A stretch of 9,361 nucleotides of DNA from JAUSKF01 sp964545345 (GTDB lineage Bacteria; Patescibacteriota; Minisyncoccia; UBA6257; WO2-44-18), in assembly GCA_964545345.1 (NCBI GenBank), contig CAZJFE010000028.1:1-9361 (forward strand), read 5' to 3'. A program made the position numbers and the translations under genes. Within the stretch, counting starts at the first letter, position 1, and each line of letters opens with the position of its first letter. The notes beneath the pieces were generated by a model, which was not told where the DNA came from, made no database searches, and was given only the letters and a program-made list of their open reading frames with translations. Below, piece after piece: positions 1-6,300 of the stretch.

Positions 1-4
1 TAAG

Positions 5-1435
5 TTATGTGTGGGATGAATCCAGCTTTATATCAAAATTCAACAGGTTCGCCTTGGAAAAATGAACCGGCTGGGAAGTGAACGGAGCAAAAGAACCCTT
101 AACGGCGGTGACATAATACTCACCGGGATCAACTAGGAAATTAAAACGACCGGACTCGTCAGTGACGTGGGTGCCCAGCAACCAATTTTTCTTTACGTCA
201 TACAGCCGCACTACCGCCAAAGGAACCGGACCGGCCGTGGAGCGCTCCAATACATGCCCGAAGGAACGCACCGCAACACTTTTTATAACCGTCATTAAGA
301 GTATCAGGAACGCGTAAAGGGCAAGGATGGTGTAGTTTAATAATGTTTGATTCAGTAACACCGACAAAACGCTGGCGATGGTCCCGATGGTTATCGTAAA
401 AGGGCTGAGTCGATCTAAAAAAAGATTCAGCCAATGCCAAACACGGGCCGTGCGCAGGGCATATTCGGTTAAACCAACATGGAGTGCTTCTAGGGGGATT
501 TCTAAATTCGGAGCGTGATTGATATCGGCTACCTGAAAAACATGGGTTTCTTTTTCTCCAAAACCGCCCCGACTCGCCTGAATAAGATAAGACCCGGGTG
601 TTACCAAAAATCCAAAACGGCCCTCCTTGTCGGTGACCTGCGTCTCTTTAACTTTCCGGAAATCATTGTCTAAAATCTTCACCACCACTCCCTCAATCGG
701 TCGCCCGGTTAAATTATTGACCACTCGTCCCCAGGGTTTACGACGACGAAGACGCAAAAATCCGAAACTTAAATAACTCAAAATTTTAGAGATGCTGGCG
801 GCAAACGAGGCGCTGGTGGTGTAAGCCGAAGATAAAACCGAAACCACCCCCACCACACCTAATCCTGCCGCTACCGGCAAACTAACAGTCTCAGTGATTC
901 GCAACACTTCTTCGTTGGCGGTGATTTGCTGAACTAAATCGTCCACGAAAGTTCCTTCTCGGGCCGCCTCCGGAATATTCTCTAACTGCTTAGGCAGGGA
1001 GCCGAAACTCGTTGCTGGGGCCCGAAAAACCAAAACTACCGGTTTCAAATTGGAGCTAAACGACTGGGCCACGTCCTGCCAAAAACCGGTGGTCCGGCCA
1101 TTGATGGTGTAGGCGCCCGGAGGAGCGGTCAAAGTAATATTGACCGGCTTAGTTTCGCCCGGAGCAAAAAATCCTAAGTTGACGGTTATTTGTCTATTTA
1201 CTAAATCCCAGACGGCGGAGTTGCCCAGATCTCCAGGAACAAATCCCGCCGGTATATCAAAAATTACTTTCACATTAGACATTGGCCCATCGGGATTAAC
1301 GATGGATAACGACAAAATCTGGGAGCTCAAGTTCTGGGCCTGCGCTAAAGGCGCGAACAACGACAAACAACAAACGACTGACGACAAAATCAGTCTGAAA
1401 ATCACTCCGGTCGTTAGTCGTAAGTCGTAGGTCAT
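5..1435 (-). CDS. Exported membrane protein with two carboxypeptidase-regulatory-like domains
   Basis: The product is 476 residues. It begins with a hydrophobic stretch (about 12-31) ending in AQA before Q35, which reads as a signal peptide. Residues 37-138 form a beta-rich region with PAGF, WDL and PGAYT, like DUF11/CARDB-type sandwiches. A hydrophobic segment (about 186-206, perhaps a second to 227) is followed by the basic run RLRRRK (228-233). Two carboxypeptidase-regulatory-like (CNA-B-like) domains follow, about 234-315 and 389-471, each with the hallmark VTD..GRF.FLV.PG.Y. A membrane pair (about 344-386) lies between them. Such proteins are frequent in Parcubacteria and are taken to be surface or envelope proteins; the exact role is unknown. 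The gene follows the recombinase by 22 bases, in the same direction. No Shine-Dalgarno is visible before the ATG. The first ten codons consist of a 7-bp repeat, so GTG at 1403-1405 (residue 11) is a possible alternative start. Domain calls are confident, function is not. Confidence 0.8.
   Translation of the reverse strand: MTYDLRLTTGVIFRLILSSVVCCLSLFAPLAQAQNLSSQILSLSIVNPDGPMSNVKVIFDIPAGFVPGDLGNSAVWDLVNRQITVNLGFFAPGETKPVNITLTAPPGAYTINGRTTGFWQDVAQSFSSNLKPVVLVFRAPATSFGSLPKQLENIPEAAREGTFVDDLVQQITANEEVLRITETVSLPVAAGLGVVGVVSVLSSAYTTSASFAASISKILSYLSFGFLRLRRRKPWGRVVNNLTGRPIEGVVVKILDNDFRKVKETQVTDKEGRFGFLVTPGSYLIQASRGGFGEKETHVFQVADINHAPNLEIPLEALHVGLTEYALRTARVWHWLNLFLDRLSPFTITIGTIASVLSVLLNQTLLNYTILALYAFLILLMTVIKSVAVRSFGHVLERSTAGPVPLAVVRLYDVKKNWLLGTHVTDESGRFNFLVDPGEYYVTAVKGSFAPFTSQPVHFSKANLLNFDIKLDSSHT
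1355..1429 (-). repeat. Two oppositely oriented arrays of imperfect 7-bp repeats at gene start
   Basis: On the coding (minus) strand, positions 1429-1409 read as three heptamers, TACGACT, TACGACT and AACGACC. Positions about 1387-1360 read as the inverse type, TTGTCGT, CAGTCGT, TTGTTGT and TTGTCGT. The two arrays can pair: 1428-1410 against 1385-1367 gives about 16 of 19 pairs (one G-U) with a 24-base loop that contains the GTG at 1405-1403. The repeats encode residues 2-9 and most of the signal-peptide core. Copy-number change by one 7-bp unit would shift the reading frame. Confidence 0.65.
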
Positions 1436-1440
1436 GAATT

Positions 1441-1446
1441 ATTTTA
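1441..1446 (-). promoter_or_regulatory. Possible -10 box just before the carboxypeptidase-regulatory gene
   Basis: TAAAAT on the minus strand lies five bases before the ATG at 1435. A start site about seven bases downstream would fall at the ATG, giving a leaderless mRNA. No convincing -35 is seen; the upstream bases belong to the end of the recombinase gene, so co-transcription is equally possible. Confidence 0.3.
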
Positions 1447-1457
1447 AGTTTAGCATT

Positions 1458-2348
1458 TTAGTTTTTCCCGGGACGGCCGTGGAAATTCTTATGAATATCT
1501 TTGAGATGCTTGTTCGTGATGTGGGTATAGATTTGCGTGGTGGCAATATTGGCATGCCCCAAAAACTCCTGAACGGAACGAATGTCAGCGCCGTTCATCA
1601 ATAAATCGGTGGCGAACAAGTGACGCAGACCATGCGGGGTTAGCCGCTTGGTAATCCCGGCTTTGCGCGCGTAAAAACTCACCAACCGCTGAACTGATCT
1701 GGGAGTAATCGGGCCGATGACTCTCCCCTTTTTATCCAAACTCACAAAAAGCTTTCCCTCAGTGTCGGGGCGTTTATCTAAATAATTTTTCAAAGCTTTT
1801 TTCGCCGAATCGGAAACGAATACCAAGCGCAGCTTTTCTCCCTTGCCGCGGACAGTCAGTTCGCCACGATCAAAATTCAAATAGCGATCCAGATTGCAAA
1901 GCTCGGCGAGCCGAAGTCCAGTAGAAAACAAAACTTCCAAAATCGCCTTATCCCGCAACATCCGCAACCCGTCGCCGTCCGGCGCGGCCAATAATCTCCC
2001 CAGGTCATCCAACTCAACTAATTCAATTTGGCGTTGGGGAATTTTCGGTAATTCAATTTTGTCCGGCGCGACTACGTCATAATCTTTTTTAATCAGGTAT
2101 TTTAAAAAATTCCGGATAGCGATCACGTAATAAGTCTGGGTAACTTTCTTCAAACCCTCTTTGCGGGCCAAGGCCAGACGAAAGTTTTTGATGTTATCCA
2201 AATTAATATCGCCAATGGATTTCACCCCGGCATTTTGAAAAAAAGCGCGTAAATAACGCTCATAATTCTCCCTGGTTTTAGGAGAGCGATTCTTCTCAAT
2301 TTCCAAATAGTCCAAATATTCCTTCAAAAGCTGATCAGCGGAGGTCAT
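1458..2348 (-). CDS. xerC: Xer-type tyrosine site-specific recombinase
   Basis: This 296-residue protein is a cytoplasmic tyrosine recombinase, normal in length for XerC/XerD. The N-terminal SAM-like core-binding domain covers about 1-95 and the catalytic domain about 105-285. The full active site is visible: R146 in TGLRLAEL, K169 in GKGEK, H239 and R242 in HGLRH, H265 in LGHANIATTQ, and the nucleophile Y274 in IYTHI. The family resolves chromosome dimers at dif together with FtsK, or mobilises elements. The complete motifs, housekeeping-like length and neighbouring infB favour a resident Xer enzyme rather than a phage integrase. XerC and XerD cannot be told apart from the sequence alone; the symbol is a family-level call. 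It has a TATAAT six bases before its ATG and no Shine-Dalgarno site. No dif-like site was identified in the window. Confidence 0.9.
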   Translation of the reverse strand: MTSADQLLKEYLDYLEIEKNRSPKTRENYERYLRAFFQNAGVKSIGDINLDNIKNFRLALARKEGLKKVTQTYYVIAIRNFLKYLIKKDYDVVAPDKIELPKIPQRQIELVELDDLGRLLAAPDGDGLRMLRDKAILEVLFSTGLRLAELCNLDRYLNFDRGELTVRGKGEKLRLVFVSDSAKKALKNYLDKRPDTEGKLFVSLDKKGRVIGPITPRSVQRLVSFYARKAGITKRLTPHGLRHLFATDLLMNGADIRSVQEFLGHANIATTQIYTHITNKHLKDIHKNFHGRPGKN

Positions 2349-2354
2349 ATACTC

Positions 2355-2360
2355 ATTATA
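2355..2360 (-). promoter_or_regulatory. -10 box for the Xer recombinase (leaderless start predicted)
   Basis: A perfect TATAAT on the minus strand is separated from the ATG at 2348 by only six bases (GAGTAT). The usual distance from -10 to transcription start places +1 on the A of the ATG. No TTGACA-like -35 stands at 16-18 bases. Confidence 0.5.
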
Positions 2361-2399
2361 ACCTGTCGCACATTAATTTGACGTAACGCCGGCAAAGTT

Positions 2400-2427
2400 T
2401 TGAGATTTCGGCTTTCTGAGCTATACT
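2400..2427 (+). promoter_or_regulatory. Sigma70-type promoter of infB
   Basis: TTGAGA (2400-2405), a 16-base spacer and TATACT (2422-2427) make a good housekeeping promoter. Transcription would begin near 2433-2435, only about four to six bases before the ATG at 2439. This rules against the in-frame TTG at 2400 as the start, because that codon lies in the -35 box. Confidence 0.6.
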
Positions 2428-2438
2428 ACCCAAAACAC

Positions 2439-3854
2439 ATGGCAAAACGCCCGCCGATAGTCGTAATAATGGGAAGCGTAGACCACGGCAAGACCACCTT
2501 GCTGGACTACATCCGTAAAGCTAATGTCGCCGCTAAGGAAGCCGGCGGTATTACCCAATCTGTTGGCGCTTATGAGATAGCTCACAATGGCCAGAAGATC
2601 ACCTTCATTGATACTCCCGGTCATGAGGCGTTTTCCAAAATGAAATCGCGCGGAGCAAATATCGCCGATATCGCTATCTTGGTGGTGGCCACCGATGACA
2701 GCGTCCAGCCGCAAACCAAAGAAGCCATTAAGATAATTAAGGAATCCGAAACTCCGATGATCGTCGCCATCAATAAGATTGATAAAGTGGCGAACACGGA
2801 GCCGGTAAAAAATGATCTGATGCAGGCCGGCGTGATGCTTGAGGGCTATGGCGGCGACATCACTAATCAGCCGATCTCCGCGAAAACCGGTGATGGAGTC
2901 AATGAACTGCTGGATCTGATCTTGCTGACCGCCGATATGGAAAATCTGGAATACGACCCGGAGGCGCCGGCTAGCGGTTTCGTTTTGGAATCAAAGCTGG
3001 ATCGCCGCCGGGGTATTGTCACCACGGTGATTTTGAAAAATGGAACTTTGAAGCAGGGCGACGAAATCAATGTCGGCGCGCATGCCGGCAAAGCGAAAAT
3101 CCTGGAAAATTTCCTTGGCGAGAACGTTAAATCTTTAATCCCTTCAGCTCCGGCGATTATTATGGGCTTTGAAACCCTGCCGAATGTCGGCGCGGAATTT
3201 TATGTCGGAAAATCCACAGCTAGCCAGGAAAAGACCCGTTTAGAAAATAAACCGGCTACCTTAACTCCGGAAAAAGAAGGAACTGTGCGATTAGTTTTGA
3301 AAGCGGATGTCTCCGGATCGCTGGAGGCGCTTTCCCAGATCATTAAGAATTTGCCAATTAAGCCCAAACAAAAATTGGAAATAGTCAGCGAGGGCGTGGG
3401 CGACATTACCGACGGCGATATCAAGCACGCTATGTCTACCAAGGCAATCGTGATCGGTTTCCGAACCCGCACAATCCCCGCCGCCGCGACATTGGCCCGA
3501 GCCCAAGGAATCCGCGTTGTGGAATCGGAAATAATCTACGACCTGATCAAGACCGTGCAGGAAACTCTGGCTTCTTTGGACAAAAAGGCCCCGAAGGGAA
3601 AATTAGAAATTTTAGCCATCTTTAGTAAAAAAGGTACTAAGCAGGTGATCGGTGGAAAAGTTACCGAAGGGCAAATTCTTAACAATGCTATTCTGGAGGC
3701 AGAACGAGGCGGCGTGGTAATCGGAAGCGGGAAAATCGTGAATCTCCAGCAGTCCAAACGCGACGTGAAAACCGTAGAGGCGGGATTAGAATGCGGTTTA
3801 ATATTTGACTGTGAAAAAGAAATTAAAGTGGGCGACGTGTTAATGAACTACTAA
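2439..3854 (+). CDS. infB: Translation initiation factor IF-2, short form
   Basis: IF-2 is the GTPase that places formyl-Met-tRNA on the 30S subunit and promotes subunit joining. The product from ATG 2439 is 471 residues, against about 890 in E. coli. It starts almost at the G domain (MAKRPPIVVIMG), so the variable N-terminal domains are absent. The GTPase motifs are complete: GSVDHGKT (12-19), GGITQ (36-40), DTPGH (58-62), NKID (112-115) and SAK (147-149). Domain II follows from about 175, the third domain carries DVSGSLEAL, and the C-terminal domain that binds the initiator tRNA closes the protein (ending VGDVLMNY). An in-frame extension to TTG 2400 exists but overlaps the predicted -35. 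The gene heads a two-gene unit with rbfA, an arrangement known widely in bacteria. The short form is usual for Patescibacteria. Confidence 0.97.
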   Translation: MAKRPPIVVIMGSVDHGKTTLLDYIRKANVAAKEAGGITQSVGAYEIAHNGQKITFIDTPGHEAFSKMKSRGANIADIAILVVATDDSVQPQTKEAIKIIKESETPMIVAINKIDKVANTEPVKNDLMQAGVMLEGYGGDITNQPISAKTGDGVNELLDLILLTADMENLEYDPEAPASGFVLESKLDRRRGIVTTVILKNGTLKQGDEINVGAHAGKAKILENFLGENVKSLIPSAPAIIMGFETLPNVGAEFYVGKSTASQEKTRLENKPATLTPEKEGTVRLVLKADVSGSLEALSQIIKNLPIKPKQKLEIVSEGVGDITDGDIKHAMSTKAIVIGFRTRTIPAAATLARAQGIRVVESEIIYDLIKTVQETLASLDKKAPKGKLEILAIFSKKGTKQVIGGKVTEGQILNNAILEAERGGVVIGSGKIVNLQQSKRDVKTVEAGLECGLIFDCEKEIKVGDVLMNY

Positions 3855-3873
3855 CGACTAACAACTCACGACG
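3846..3873 (+). repeat. Four imperfect 7-bp repeats at the infB-rbfA junction
   Basis: Positions 3846-3873 read as AACTACT, AACGACT, AACAACT and CACGACG. The array covers the last infB codons, its stop codon (3852-3854) and most of the 26-base gap before rbfA. The unit is the same as in the array at 1409-1429 on the other strand. It takes the place where a Shine-Dalgarno site for rbfA would be expected. Confidence 0.6.
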
Positions 3874-3880
3874 AACCAAA

Positions 3881-4216
3881 ATGAATCATAGACCGGAGCG
3901 AGTTAGCGGGTTAATAATGGCGGAGCTGGGGAAATTAATCCTGAAAGAAATTGAAGTAGAGGGGGCGTTGCCGACCATCACCGAAGTGGATGTTTCGGAT
4001 GATCTGGCGCGCGCGATCGTGAAGGTCAGTGTTTATCCCACGGAAAAATCGGAGGAGGTGGAAAAACAACTGAATAAGCTGCGTTCGGAGCTACAATGGC
4101 AGCTCCTGAAAAAAATGAATATCCGCCCAATGCCCAGAATTGAATTTGAAATTGATTACGGACAAGAGTACGCGGCTAAGATTGAGAAAAGATTGCTGGA
4201 AAGCGAGGGCAAGTAG
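3881..4216 (+). CDS. rbfA: Ribosome-binding factor A
   Basis: RbfA is a small KH-fold protein that binds the immature 30S subunit and helps mature the 5' end of 16S rRNA. The product has 111 residues, typical for the family. Recognisable parts are the N-terminal RPERVSGLIMAELGKLIL helix, the strand ITEVDVSDDLARAIVKVSVY, and the C-terminal strand MPRIEFEIDYGQEYAAKIEKRL. It lies 26 bases after infB in the same direction and is presumably co-transcribed with it. No Shine-Dalgarno site precedes the ATG; the upstream bases are a 7-bp repeat array. The gene ends eight bases before the end of a convergent gene, with no obvious terminator between them. Confidence 0.93.
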   Translation: MNHRPERVSGLIMAELGKLILKEIEVEGALPTITEVDVSDDLARAIVKVSVYPTEKSEEVEKQLNKLRSELQWQLLKKMNIRPMPRIEFEIDYGQEYAAKIEKRLLESEGK

Positions 4217-4224
4217 GGAGAACT

Positions 4225-5319
4225 TTATTCCGATACCTGTATCGTCTCAAAGCTTTCGCTGAAGTTACCAGCATTATCAAAAACCCTCAACGTGATTGTA
4301 TGTCTACCTGATTCTATGAACGGAATATTTAACTGCGCCAATACTGGCAGGAAGGTGCCTTCATCTAAACTCACGTAGAAGCCATTCTGATAGCTCGGCT
4401 GTTCGTCTTGATTATAGAACTCAAAGCGGACCACCTCTCCTGCCTTCACTTTTCTGCCGCTCGCTTTGATTATTGGTTTCGGCGGGGCAGTGGTGTCAAT
4501 TTTTACTTTGTAATGAACTGTGGGGGCAATCAGGCCGTCCCGCTCCACAATAAGATGGAAGTAATAAATTCCGTCGCTAATAACCGGAAGGGAAACGAAA
4601 TTATGATCCGAAACAGGATCAAGCTTCGGCGTGTAATTCGGGAGATCATTGAAGGCGTAGCGAAAGCGATCCCCTTTTCGCTGTTGATTCCAAAAGAATT
4701 TTACCTCCTTTGTGGCATACCAGCTTTCAGAATTGGGGTTGGTCTCGGAATAAACCCTAGGACTGGTCAACACGCCGGATCCCGGACTGTAGTCTGAGAG
4801 TTCCAAGACTTGATAGGAGCTGTTGGCCGCGGTCCGCAAAACATCAGTTCCTAATCCATCATTGGCTAAAATTTTGGTATCAGGATTGAAACTGAGAACA
4901 AAATCTCCCGCTTTTCTGGGTTGAATGATCATTTCCCCGATAACACCGCGCTCTCCGGAAAAGCCCTGACCGGGAACGATACAAGCAATCACTACTTTAC
5001 CTAGACGAGCATTGATACTTTTCTCAATCGTTAACTCGGGATCGCAAAAAGATCTATCCATAACGACCTCGCGAACAATAATCTTCGCAGGATCGTAATT
5101 TACAACCGATTCCACGGCGTTGATCTGTTCACCGCCCGTTTCCAGAATAATCGCAATCCTAGCCTCGGTGTGTTGGTCAATGATGCTGGAGTTAGGTCGG
5201 AAAGAAAGAGTGGAATTATAAATAATATGCGGCGCGGTGCCTATCGGTATAAGCGATCGGTTAAATAACACGCTATTCACCAAGAAGACAATAATAAAGA
5301 AAAGGACCGACAACAACAC
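4225..5319 (-). CDS. Membrane-anchored surface protein with cohesin-like and Ig-like domains
   Basis: The ORF from GTG 5319 gives 364 residues. Residues 2-19 are a strongly hydrophobic membrane segment. Residues about 36-172 resemble the cohesin/CBM-type beta-sandwich (AVESVVNYDPAKI, GVIGEMIIQPRKAG). Residues about 195-275 form a fibronectin/Ig-like domain with DGIYYFHLIVERDG, and about 278-362 a further Ig-like domain after DTTAPP, ending in DNAGN. The predicted topology puts these domains outside the cell, where cohesin-like folds usually mediate binding. The annotated start is doubtful: there is no Shine-Dalgarno site, the frame stays open upstream through 5391 without ATG, GTG or TTG, and the upstream translation (KFRKFTILSKEIP) reads as a cytoplasmic loop after a membrane helix. 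It is probably the C-terminal half of one protein with the ORF at 5373-6248. Domain calls are moderate. Confidence 0.7.
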   Translation of the reverse strand: MLLSVLFFIIVFLVNSVLFNRSLIPIGTAPHIIYNSTLSFRPNSSIIDQHTEARIAIILETGGEQINAVESVVNYDPAKIIVREVVMDRSFCDPELTIEKSINARLGKVVIACIVPGQGFSGERGVIGEMIIQPRKAGDFVLSFNPDTKILANDGLGTDVLRTAANSSYQVLELSDYSPGSGVLTSPRVYSETNPNSESWYATKEVKFFWNQQRKGDRFRYAFNDLPNYTPKLDPVSDHNFVSLPVISDGIYYFHLIVERDGLIAPTVHYKVKIDTTAPPKPIIKASGRKVKAGEVVRFEFYNQDEQPSYQNGFYVSLDEGTFLPVLAQLNIPFIESGRHTITLRVFDNAGNFSESFETIQVSE

Positions 5320-5372
5320 CTCGGACAGATTAGAAGGAATTTCTTTGGAAAGAATTGTGAATTTCCGGAACT

Positions 5373-6248
5373 TTAAATAGGTGACGCAAACAAAAAAATA
5401 GTGGTGAAAAAGGCGCTGATCATGATGCTTACCGGAAACGTACGCAGTGGCATCAGTAGCAAGAATCCACCTATAAACCTTCCATCCGAATTAAGTAGCG
5501 GGAGATTTTGAAAATTGTATGGAACACCGTTCAACTTAACGTTTTTTTGCCAGTCATGGCCAACCGAGAGTAATTCGCCCCGACTCATCCGATCCTGCAG
5601 ATACAGACTTAGAGCATCTCGATCTAACTGAGAATCTAGATTAGTCCCGAAAATTGATCCCTTTTGATTGTAGATGGCTACCCGCGCCCCAACAGGAAGA
5701 TAGTTTTTTTGAAAATTAATGGCATACGCATCATCAGCCCGATAACCGACAAAGATTCCTCCCGGAGAAAAACTGTTCTCTTGAGGGACGGGAACTCCTG
5801 CGACCAAAAGCAAGGAAATGGCCGGAGTTTCTTCAAATGAGGCGATCTCTTCACCCGCCGCTATCTTGCGACCCCAAGCAGTTCTTTCATAGATATAATC
5901 ACCGTAAGTAGTCGGCTGTATCGTGCGTGAGATCACCCTGCCATCGCTGTCGCTAACAATGATATCACTTACGCCGGTGGTTTTATGCTCTTGAATGGTA
6001 ATATCTATCAAGCCTGCGTGATCCTTATCAGCGATGGCTTGCAGGATGGAATCGTTGTTAGCCAACCGCCTAGCTTGGGCCAATAAAAATTCCTGATCCT
6101 TAGCAAGTCCGGATTCTACCAAAGATAATTGTCCCGGTATCACGAAGTCAGCAAAAACCTCCGCAAGAACAGGCGAAAAAATCGCGAGAATAGTAATCTC
6201 TGCTAAGACTAATAAGGTGAAAATAAATTTTCTCCAATTTTGTCTCAC
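5373..6248 (-). CDS. Cache-like extracytoplasmic sensor protein, probably frameshifted at its 3' end
   Basis: The ORF from GTG 6248 gives 291 residues: a short basic N terminus, a membrane helix (about 8-28), a large extracytoplasmic domain (about 30-262) and a second membrane helix (about 270-289). The outer domain has the helix then beta-pattern of double-Cache sensors, with DIIVSDSDGRVISRT (95-109), GIFVGYRADDAYA (164-176), VAIYNQKGSIFGTN and the closing SDGRFIGGFLLL. Cache domains bind small ligands in chemoreceptors and sensor kinases. Here no HAMP, kinase or methyl-accepting part follows. The ORF ends shortly after seven T on the coding strand, and a one-base shift there leads into the next ORF without interruption. 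The start has no Shine-Dalgarno site but an extended -10 box lies upstream. The Cache assignment is by pattern, not by search. Confidence 0.7.
   Translation of the reverse strand: MRQNWRKFIFTLLVLAEITILAIFSPVLAEVFADFVIPGQLSLVESGLAKDQEFLLAQARRLANNDSILQAIADKDHAGLIDITIQEHKTTGVSDIIVSDSDGRVISRTIQPTTYGDYIYERTAWGRKIAAGEEIASFEETPAISLLLVAGVPVPQENSFSPGGIFVGYRADDAYAINFQKNYLPVGARVAIYNQKGSIFGTNLDSQLDRDALSLYLQDRMSRGELLSVGHDWQKNVKLNGVPYNFQNLPLLNSDGRFIGGFLLLMPLRTFPVSIMISAFFTTIFLFASPI
5391..5398 (-). other. Candidate -1 frameshift (slippery) site joining two ORFs
   Basis: On the minus strand the frame of the Cache-like ORF reads ATT TTT TTG, so the heptamer T TTT TTG fits the X XXY YYZ pattern for -1 slippage. 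After such a shift the next codon is GTT at 5391-5389, in the frame of the cohesin-like ORF, and the reading continues open to 4225. The combined product would be about 674 residues. A one-base deletion in the genome or an assembly error in the T run would look the same. Confidence 0.55.
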
Positions 6249-6252
6249 AGCT

Positions 6253-6275
6253 CTATAGTGTTAACAACATTATAG
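6253..6275. promoter_or_regulatory. Imperfect palindrome in a divergent promoter region, possible operator
   Basis: The 23 bases match their own reverse complement at 18 positions, with arms CTATA/TATAG and an inner TGTTAACA. The site overlaps the -10 box of the minus-strand Cache-like gene and lies upstream of the plus-strand transporter. That position suits a repressor site controlling either or both genes, but no regulator is encoded nearby. Confidence 0.3.
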
Positions 6276-6277
6276 CA
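6269..6277 (-). promoter_or_regulatory. Extended -10 promoter of the Cache-like gene
   Basis: The minus strand reads TGC TATAAT (6277-6269), a perfect -10 box with the TGn extension, which can work without a -35. Transcription would begin near 6262, leaving a leader of about 14 bases before GTG 6248, with no Shine-Dalgarno site in it. Confidence 0.5.
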
Positions 6278-6282
6278 CGCCA

Positions 6283-6291
6283 TGTTATTAT
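6283..6291 (+). promoter_or_regulatory. Extended -10 promoter of the YhhQ-like gene
   Basis: TGT TATTAT (6283-6291) resembles an extended -10 and ends nine bases before the ATG at 6301. Transcription would begin about 6298, giving an almost leaderless mRNA. No good -35 is placed at 17 bases; TTAACA at 6261-6266 is 19 bases away. Confidence 0.4.
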
Positions 6292-6300
6292 TCTATTAAC

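Noticed and set aside
1458..2348. Phage or integron-type integrase
   Set aside because: Length, full Xer motifs and the chromosomal neighbours fit a housekeeping Xer recombinase; no element boundaries or cargo genes are seen.
2400..2438. TTG 2400 as the start of infB
   Set aside because: It lies in the -35 box of the predicted promoter, and the extra 13 residues match nothing in the family; ATG 2439 begins directly before the G domain.
4408..4797. A 129-codon plus-strand frame opposite the cohesin-like gene
   Set aside because: The composition is that of a reverse-strand shadow, and the minus-strand frame carries recognisable domain motifs.
6249..6300. preQ1 riboswitch upstream of the yhhQ-like gene
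   Set aside because: The predicted leader is only a few bases long, and no preQ1 aptamer core or A-rich tail was found.
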